From the NCBI GenBank assembly GCA_029962745.1, contig CM057156.1, positions 1,712,559 to 1,776,558 of the forward strand: a stretch of 64,000 nucleotides of DNA. The letters are read 5' to 3'. The notes beneath the pieces are model-generated. The model was given only the letters and a program-made list of their open reading frames with translations. It had not been told where the DNA came from and did not search any database. The translations under genes and the position numbers were made by a program. Source of the DNA: Echinometra lucunter (taxonomy: Eukaryota > Echinodermata > Echinoidea > Camarodonta > Echinometridae). This document shows, piece by piece, positions 53,201 through 62,200 of the stretch. How positions within the stretch are numbered: position 1 is the stretch's first letter; each line of letters begins with the position of its first letter.

Positions 53201-56200
53201 TTGCTTACTATCAAATACATCCATGCTTATTGTACAACGCCTACTAAGCTTGTTGTACGCAAATCTATGGGAGCTGAACGTGCGATATTTGTACCATTGC
53301 ACTCGTACCATCCAAAATGTACCATTGCACGGTTAGCGTGACGTCACAGTAGATTCCCACAAATTACTTCTTTTGTTTCTTTTGTGATGTCACAAGTAGC
53401 TTGCGCAGTAGACCCTATATGCGTATTTATTGTTGCATGTTCACTAGGCTATGCCAGCAAGTCACATTCGCGCACTGCTGCAGATACGCACACAGCCTAG
53501 CCATGGGCGCCAGGCCAGGCATTTTGCAGTCAGAACTTATTTCCATGCTTTATAAACCTTGATATCTCAACCAAAGTGTTGCTGTTTTTTCTTGATTTTC
53601 ATCAATTTCTCAGACTTCTGAGGCGTTGTACAATACAAATAGTGAATATTCTAATTCGTGCAATGGTACGAGATTTCGCATTAGGTGAAAGATCGCGACG
53701 TAACTTCTATTCAACGAGGCAAAGCCTCGTTGAATAGAAGGTCGCTCTTTCGCCTCATGTGAAATCTCGTACCATTGCACTCATGTCTATTCGCTATTTG
53801 TATACTACTCACTATGGAGGAAAGAAGTATTAAGTTAACAGCCCAACACCACTTTAAACACATCTTGAGAAAGAGATATTGTGAAAAGGTCTGGCAGAAT
53901 AATACTTTGAAGTTTATCAAATGAATAAATGCTTACTAAATACTGACAGACTGACAGTGGATGAAAGATGAAAGAAGAAAAGCCCATCACCACATTCAAC
54001 AGAGCTTAAGAAAGAAAATGATGCAAAGATTTTTTTAGGAGAAAAGCATGATACAAAATAACATCATCTCCTAAGAAGCATAGGAGCACATTAAATCATT
54101 TTCAAGGAATGATCAGAAAATGTCTGCTCCACAGTTTCTTTTTTTTTTCTAAAACTGTATGAAAAATTTGACTAACAGCAAACTTTTTTCCAAAGCATTC
54201 AAAAATCTCACTTATTCATTCATTCATCCATCCATTTATCCATCCATTCATAAATACATTCATTCATTAATACATACATCTATTCATTCATTCATACACA
54301 CATTCATTCATCCATTCATTCATTCGGTCATTCATTCATTCATTCATTCATCTATCCATCCATCCAGCCATCCATCCATCCATTCATTCATTCATTCATT
54401 CATTCATTCATACACACATTCATCCATCCATCTATCCATCCATTCATTCATTCATTCATTCATACATACATTCATCCATCCATCCATCCATTCATTCATT
54501 CCTTCATTCATTCCTTCATTCAACATTCATAAACACATATTTGCATGTACATGTATGTACCTTCACAACATGGACATCACTTGTGACACAATAAACAAGT
54601 ATGTGTATGAGAGCAACTTGGACTTTTTTATGTCTCAAATCTTAATACACATGTATACTAGTAATCCTCTGCTGCGTATCCTGTGCAATTTCCATTGCTT
54701 CATGTATTATCAAGTCTCCTCATGATTTCTGAGTACTATTTTAAAGTCACCAATTCAAAAACTCCAAATATAAGCTGGCCTTGCATGTGTAAATGTCTTA
54801 TCATAATCATTATCATTATCATTATTATCATTATTATCAAGTATTCAGCATCACCTATGCCTGGGAGGAGAAAAGCGAACTTAAATCACTGTAACACTCG
54901 GGTCTCTCCTCCAGACACATAGAGAAATTAGAATATATGCAGGCATACTACTCACTGGAATTCCCCAATTTCCTTCAACTAGTGAAATGGGTTCTTGTTA
55001 ATAGCTTGTGTATCAGCTTGAATCATGAAAACAACAACAAGTGAATATGTCTCCTTCCCGTTTATCTGCGAAGCTATCTCTATGGACAATTTACCTTTAG
55101 CCTGAAATTCGTTTTATTACATTCATCAACTACGATTTGCAATTATATCATTTTAAGTGCCTATGTATCATATTATCGTGTCATATTACTTCAAACTAAT
55201 AACTGCTATCATGTATGTTTGAATAAACTATGATTTATGTAAGCATGCATATTTCAGTCTTTGGTTGCTTGTCATGTACGATCTTTTTGAACAAATAAAC
55301 CATTACTCAACTCAACACATTAATTTCTGCAATTTTGAATGATATGATATGAGAATAAGATGATGAAATGAATGTTAACATAGATACCAGATGTCATGGA
55401 AATCTTTCCTTACCCTGCCTGCATAGTGATCGATGCTGAAGGTATTACTCGTTGAGATCTTAGCTTTGATGTAATGATGGTTACGTGCAAAGTTCTTGTT
55501 CATCTTCTCCACCAAGCTATGATCAGTGCCCTGTTACAATGGAAAAAATAATTTCAAAATAAATGAAAAATAGAAAATTGGAAGTATTTATGGAGGGAGA
55601 GAAACAACTCAGAGAAAACAAAAAAAATAAATACATATTAGATTTAACAAACAACTCTACTGAAATAATGCTAGCTTGATAATCTGTCCCTTAATCAATC
55701 CCCACTACACAATTACAGTAACAGTAACAGTAACAGTAACCAAAGATAATAATAATCTATTTGTGTTTTCACATGATCATTCTAAAATTCGATAACTCAA
55801 TTTCATGTATGATAATTGTCAGAAGTCTAGCAATTAAATATTTAGATTAAAAAATGTGCACAAAACTAAAAGTAATCAATAGACCCCTTTTATACATTCC
55901 ATGAAACTTATTCCATGAGTAGTTTTGAACTGCAGTTTGAATCTATAACTCAGTTTTGTAGCTAGTATGAGTAGATGTTGAGCTTACCTTTGGGAAGAGG
56001 GTTTCTTCATCAATGAGAGCCAAGATACCGATTGGTTTGGTCAAGAACAGACCCTGGAAAAACAAATCAAACAAAAGTTAAGTGTAACCATATATATGAA
56101 TAGCAAATCGTTATTTCACATTATTTCATATAATAAATTCATTTGTACAGGTGCTTGTCACATTATGAGCTTGAATTATAAATGACATTATATGAGCAAG

Positions 56201-59200
56201 TCACATATTTTAATTATGATATGAATAGATGTTTTAAGAGGAAACAATAGGGTGATGTGTGAATTAGATCATATCAAATGACTGATTTCAAATCAACAGT
56301 AAAGCCCTAAAATTTATGTACATCATTTGAAAGGAGGAGGAGGAGGGGCATTTCTTGCATTCATTGGCTATAATAAGGCAAACATTATTTGGTTGCCTTG
56401 GTAACGCTTACCAGAAGTGGTTCGTTGTTAACGAAGGGGATGTTTGACCAATCGATACCCTCTCTCTGGTACTCATCTTGCTCTAACAAGAAAATATGCT
56501 GCAAAAAGAAAAATAATGATCACCTTTATTCTATCATGACACTGGGTTTTTGGTTTGTAAGAAATATAAGATGGACTTTGTTGACTTAATTATGTAATGG
56601 ATGAGTGATTGTTACGGAGGCAAATTTTCACTAGATACATAGCCTAGATATGAATATAAAAAAACAAAATGTGATAACTGAATTTTGCCACTCATGAAAT
56701 TTCTGCTGAACAAGTGATTGTATTAATCTTTTTAAATGTATGTAACACTATAAGGTGTTTATCATATAAATAATTTCAAACCATATGTAGAACTCTATCA
56801 GTTTGTAATGCATTGGTAATTGAAATCATATGACCAAAATAATAACAAGCTATCAATGACAAACCATATTTGCACTAATACAATAGAACATATGCAACCA
56901 AAAGTGATAATTGGTTTTGCCTTTAAGCAAATATGCATCCATACAGAGAACTGAATAATAAAAATAATAGTCAAATTAGATGCTGATATAAAAGCAATTA
57001 TAACATTATTAATAACAAAAACAACACCCGCAAAAATTTATTGTCACAAAAACAAATAAGAATAAAAACATATTATAATGGTAGCCTCAATGACTATCAT
57101 CAACATAAAAAAATAATCGAAATGCATGTTTTACCTCATTTTGATTGAAGTATAATTACTTCTTTATGGTATTTTCTCAAATTTAATTTATGAAATGAAT
57201 ACAACATAATGAACAGATAAAATAATCAATGCATTGTCAAATAACAGAGTCACAATAAAGAGATGTATCACATTCATACTTCATAGAAAACTGAATATAA
57301 TTCATTAAGATTTAATTTTCAATGAAAAACTATTTGCACTTGATGCATACACAACATACTAAATGTAGGTCCATGTGTGACCCCAGTTAATATTTGATAT
57401 TGCCCTTAACCCATTCATGACAGAGGTCCACATTTTGTGGTTTGGCCTAATATCTTTTGATGCAAAGCCCTAAAAATTATACTAAATACATGAGCAGAAA
57501 GAGCAAAAAATCTACACATATTGTTCCCATTTTCGTTGCATCAATATTTGTTGTTTGATGCTGAAATTTTTCTAAAGGAAAATAAGCATTAAAATCCTTA
57601 AATTGGCAATGCGATGAAAATGTTAAAATTACTGTTTTCCCCTGCAAACTGGCAACTTTATGACTTCTCATCATATATTCTGTCAATTTATATTTATTTC
57701 AGATACATGATGTTTTATAAGAAAAATGTAGCAATAAAAGAAAAATGTTGGTGTTGCCAATTTGAAGAATAAAAGCTAATCAAATTAGGCTTTAAATAAT
57801 TCCTGTCACGAATGGGTTAATATTTGATATTGCCCTTAAGAAAATAATACTATACAGATGAAATGACCCAAAAATATACAAATAACCACACAGATAGAGG
57901 AACAAACAAAACAAAGACACAGTGACCATGAAAAGCAATGACTCAGGGACAAGTTGGTGTAATGCACTTGTAACTTTGTAAATATTCATAGAGCATTCAG
58001 CCATTTGATAGCTTGTCATGATCTCGGTGATTGAGCAATTATTGATCCTATAATTGCTCATCATTTACGTCAATATAAAGTTTTATTCAGAGCTAAATGT
58101 CTTTGTACCTGTTTCTGTGAGTTTTGAGTTTAAACACCGACAATGGAGGAAATTTCCACTGACTTACATTTGTCAGATCACAGAGTGCATTAATAGTTTG
58201 ATACTGACCAAATATCCTTTTGTTTCTTGAATTGGTACATGTATATTCCACAAGTTGGCTTGAAATATTATTAGTTAAATCAATTAGTTCAAAGTTTATT
58301 TCCACATTTCCATATGACACAACATACATTATTTGAAACAAAAAAAATCTAAAAGAGCATAAAATCATCAAAGTGAACAACAACATTAAAAAAACAGAAG
58401 AAAGCAAAGTGAAAATCAAACAACAATACATGTATAAAAATGTGGTGGCATCAAAAGAAGTTAATCAAAAACTTAAAAGACTAACCCCGATTCAATGTTT
58501 TATACTATATTAAAGTAAAGAATATGAAATACATAATAGAAAATACATAGAAACAAGGCAAAGATATACAACAAGCCTATCATGTTGTAAGTACTGCAGA
58601 TAAACATTTTTAAGGATTTAAGAATTATTGTGGTGGTATGTTTTCATTATCACTGAGAGATTTGAGAATGATTCAAGGCTAATGCTATGGTCCAGTCCTT
58701 TCACTTGCCAGTTTTGCGTATTACAAAATGAACCTCAGAAAAATGCTTGAAGCAATGTGCACCCCACATGACAACAGCATATGTTTGATTTGGTTTGGTC
58801 TGCTTTATTTTACTTGACTGCCAAGAAAGCACGAATACTTGTAAGTAAGTAACCACAGGACCAACGGCTTGAAAGTGATTACACAATGGCAAACAAAATT
58901 TTGATATATGATTGAGAATAGAATTCTTAGAAGAATGACATTAAAAATATGAAGATTTTCAATCGAAATCAATGCAATTTGGCTAATTTTCTTATGAAAA
59001 GTTATGAGCTGACCAAAAAAAATTGAGTTTGAGGTATGACGTAAAAGTGGGTACCCAGCTTCACGCATTGCAGTTGTGCTACGCGCCTGACTGTACAACA
59101 TGTATTATACCTTGCGCGCATTTTGCTAGAAGTGCGCGACAAGGTACCCACTTTGACGTCAAAATGACGTCAAAGTGGGTACCCAGTTGAAACTGGGTCA

Positions 59201-62200
59201 CAGCTGAGGGGTCAAACATATCGTGAAATCTTACCACATTTGGGGCTTTCCTTGGCAACAGGACTTTTTAAAAAGCTTTAGACAGATGATTTTCTGCTAA
59301 TAAAATCATGCTCTTTTAAATGAGCTAACATTGTTTCAGCATTGGGTACCCCCTTTAAGTCCTCTCTGAGGGACATGGTAATGAGGATTAATGCCTTATC
59401 AATGGGCACTAGTGTATCAAATTGGTTTCAAACCCGGGTCACCGGATTTACGAGACCACTGCTCTACCCAATGAGATATCACACTTCCCAAGAATTAAAA
59501 AATTAGGCCAAAGCCCTTCCACCAAGCATGCAACATGGAATAGAAGAACAAGGCAATAGCCATAATGTGTCTCCCCATGTTCGTGTGCACTCATTCTTGC
59601 AGGTAAATTGTAACATTTGACCTCATTTGACCTTTGACCAACATACATACATGACCTCTGACCTGAAATAACACTGAGGTCCCTGGAAGCCATCTACCAT
59701 CCAAGTTAAGTTACAAATGGGCATATGGTTCGAAAGTTACCAACCCCATTAGAAACTTACAGGTAAAATTTAACATTGACCTTCGACCTACATACATGAC
59801 CTTTGATCCCCAAATGACACTGAGGTCCCTATAGAGCATCTACCATCCAAGTTTGGTTACAAACGGGCAAATGGTTGCAAAGTTATTCAAGTTTCATAAG
59901 TGTTACAGATGGACACCGCTAGGGATCCCTTAGTCTCACTCCACCTTGGTGGCTCAACAAAAAAGGAACAAAAAATAAAGAGAAGGAAGCTTAGGAGAGC
60001 ACCAATAGCCAGATTTTCAACAAAAAAATGCTACCTGGTTGAAGAAGAATTGAAGTTGTTCATTGGCTAGATTGATACAGGCCTGCTCAAAGCTGTTTGT
60101 CTGGAGATGCTCAAATCCAAAGATATCCAGAATACCTGTAACAGTAATCATAATCATTTTAATTCAGAATGATTTATTTCCACTATTACTACACCTGCAA
60201 TTCACAAACCAGATAGAAAATATACATATGATATGAAACATACGGTACATAATAAATATATAGAAATGTAAAATGGCACAAAATTCATGATGATATGATA
60301 ATAAGGGTGGCTCAGTCTTTACAGGACACTAACCTGAAGCCTGGATCACATATCACTCTGGGGCCCGTAGGGCTGGTAAAAATCAGCCGTTTTGCCCATG
60401 TTCGTACAAACTGCTCTGTACGAAAATGGGCAAAACGGCTGTTTTTTACTAGTTTTCTACAATTCCATCAGTTTCTACTGCTCAGCCATATCTGAAACTA
60501 TTACCCTTTCAAGTAGCCTATCCCATCCCTTACCTATCTCAGTAGCCTGGCTGGGATCAAGTTGTTCTTCTGGAGCTAACAGCTGGTTGATCTTGTTTAC
60601 AATCCAGCTGAATAGACGGCCGTAGAGAGCCTTCGTCATTGCATCTCTGGCATCTAACATTCAACCATGAAGAAGAAGAAGAAGAAGAAGAAGAAGAAGA
60701 AGAAGAAGAAGAAGAAGAAGAAGAAGAAGAAGAGAAGAAGAAGAAGAACGAAGAAGAAGAAGACGAAGAAGAAGAAGAAGAAGAAGAAGACGAAGAAGAC
60801 GAAGAAGAAGAAGAAGAAGACGAAGCAGAAGAAGAAGAAGTAAGAAGAAGAAGAAGAGAAGAGAAGAAGAAGAAGAAGAAAAAGAAGAAGAAGAAAGAAA
60901 GAAGAAGAAGAAGAAGAAGACGAAGAAGAAGAAGAAAGAAGAAGAAGAAGAAGAAGAAGAAGAATGATAATAATCATAATTATAACAATAGCAACAACAA
61001 TGACAATATAATCATAAAAGAGAGTAATAGAAGATGGAGAAAAAAATATTTTTCTTTGGAATGCATGAAGTGTCTAAGCCCATTCTAGAATCAAAACTAG
61101 TTGTATCTTCAAAATTTGTATTTGTTTCTTATTTCCTTTAAACAGACAGAATGACAAAACCAGTAAGCTCGTACATCATGCTATTACTTCACATATCATC
61201 ATTTTTAGTTGGTTTGAAAAACATGTTCATTCATTTCATTCTTGAAAAACTCTTAAGACCACCCAAGGATCAAATGAAGAAGTATCTTTTAATGTTCATC
61301 ATTATAAGAGGAGAGAGAGCTTTTCCAGATTTCTTAGCAGTATTTCTCATAGTTGAGTCTTAGCCCTTAATGTGCCAGCCAAATATTCTCCTGTGTCAAG
61401 TTTATTGCAGGGGCGCTTAAGTATGTTAGGGTGAGCACTATATGTGTATTGGCAACTCCATGCACATCACTGTGCGGGTTTCGGCAGCTTAGGAGTTAAA
61501 AAGTGACGCATACTAACCTTCAGCTTGTGCTTTGGTATAGTTCCTCTGGAATCTCTCTCCATGAGCCACACTGGTGGTATAAGTCAAGGCTGACGTCAAA
61601 TCTTCCGTTGCAATTCCGAGAAGGTCCTACAAATCAAATAATTCAGAATTATTGACTTTTGATTGACTACAATCACAGCTAAAATCATATCATATCTTCT
61701 TCTTCTGCAATCCCTACTAGATCCTGCAAATCACTGTGAGTCTTACAAAGTATTGTATGAACAGATCAACGTTAAAGTATTTTAAATCTTTCTTTGAACT
61801 CCCCAAATTTCCTGCCAACCATAAAATGAAAAATCTGACAAAGTATTGGATGACTAAATCAAAGCTTTTTCCCAAATCTCCATGGATTCTGCAGATCAGA
61901 TCATAAAGAAACAAGTTTTTAGTCATGACTTGATGATTTCAACCTACATGTAAAGTACAAAAAAAAAACCAAATAAATAAAAATACATGAAGGTTTCCTT
62001 CAAAGTTCCTAGATGATCTTACAACTCATAATATTAAGGATTTTACAAAGTATTACATGAATAGATAAGATCTCAATATCCATGCTTTAGGAAAATTTAT
62101 CTCCTTGCAGCAATGAACCGACCTCTGTATACATAGTCCTATACATAGTCCCTCAATATTGATCCTTCATTATTCCATGATCAACAATTCGCAGGAGAAG

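Noticed and set aside
54159..54725. 188-residue frame with FIHSFIHPSIH repeats
   Set aside because: Produced by the CATT/CATC tetranucleotide array; not a zinc-binding or antifreeze-type repeat protein on this evidence.
59413..59484. Functional tRNA gene
   Set aside because: Boxes A and B are present but the acceptor stem does not pair and the boxes deviate; a SINE or pseudogene is more likely.
60639..61088. 149-residue Glu/Arg/Lys frame
   Set aside because: Translation of the GAA microsatellite on the strand opposite to the myosin exon it overlaps.
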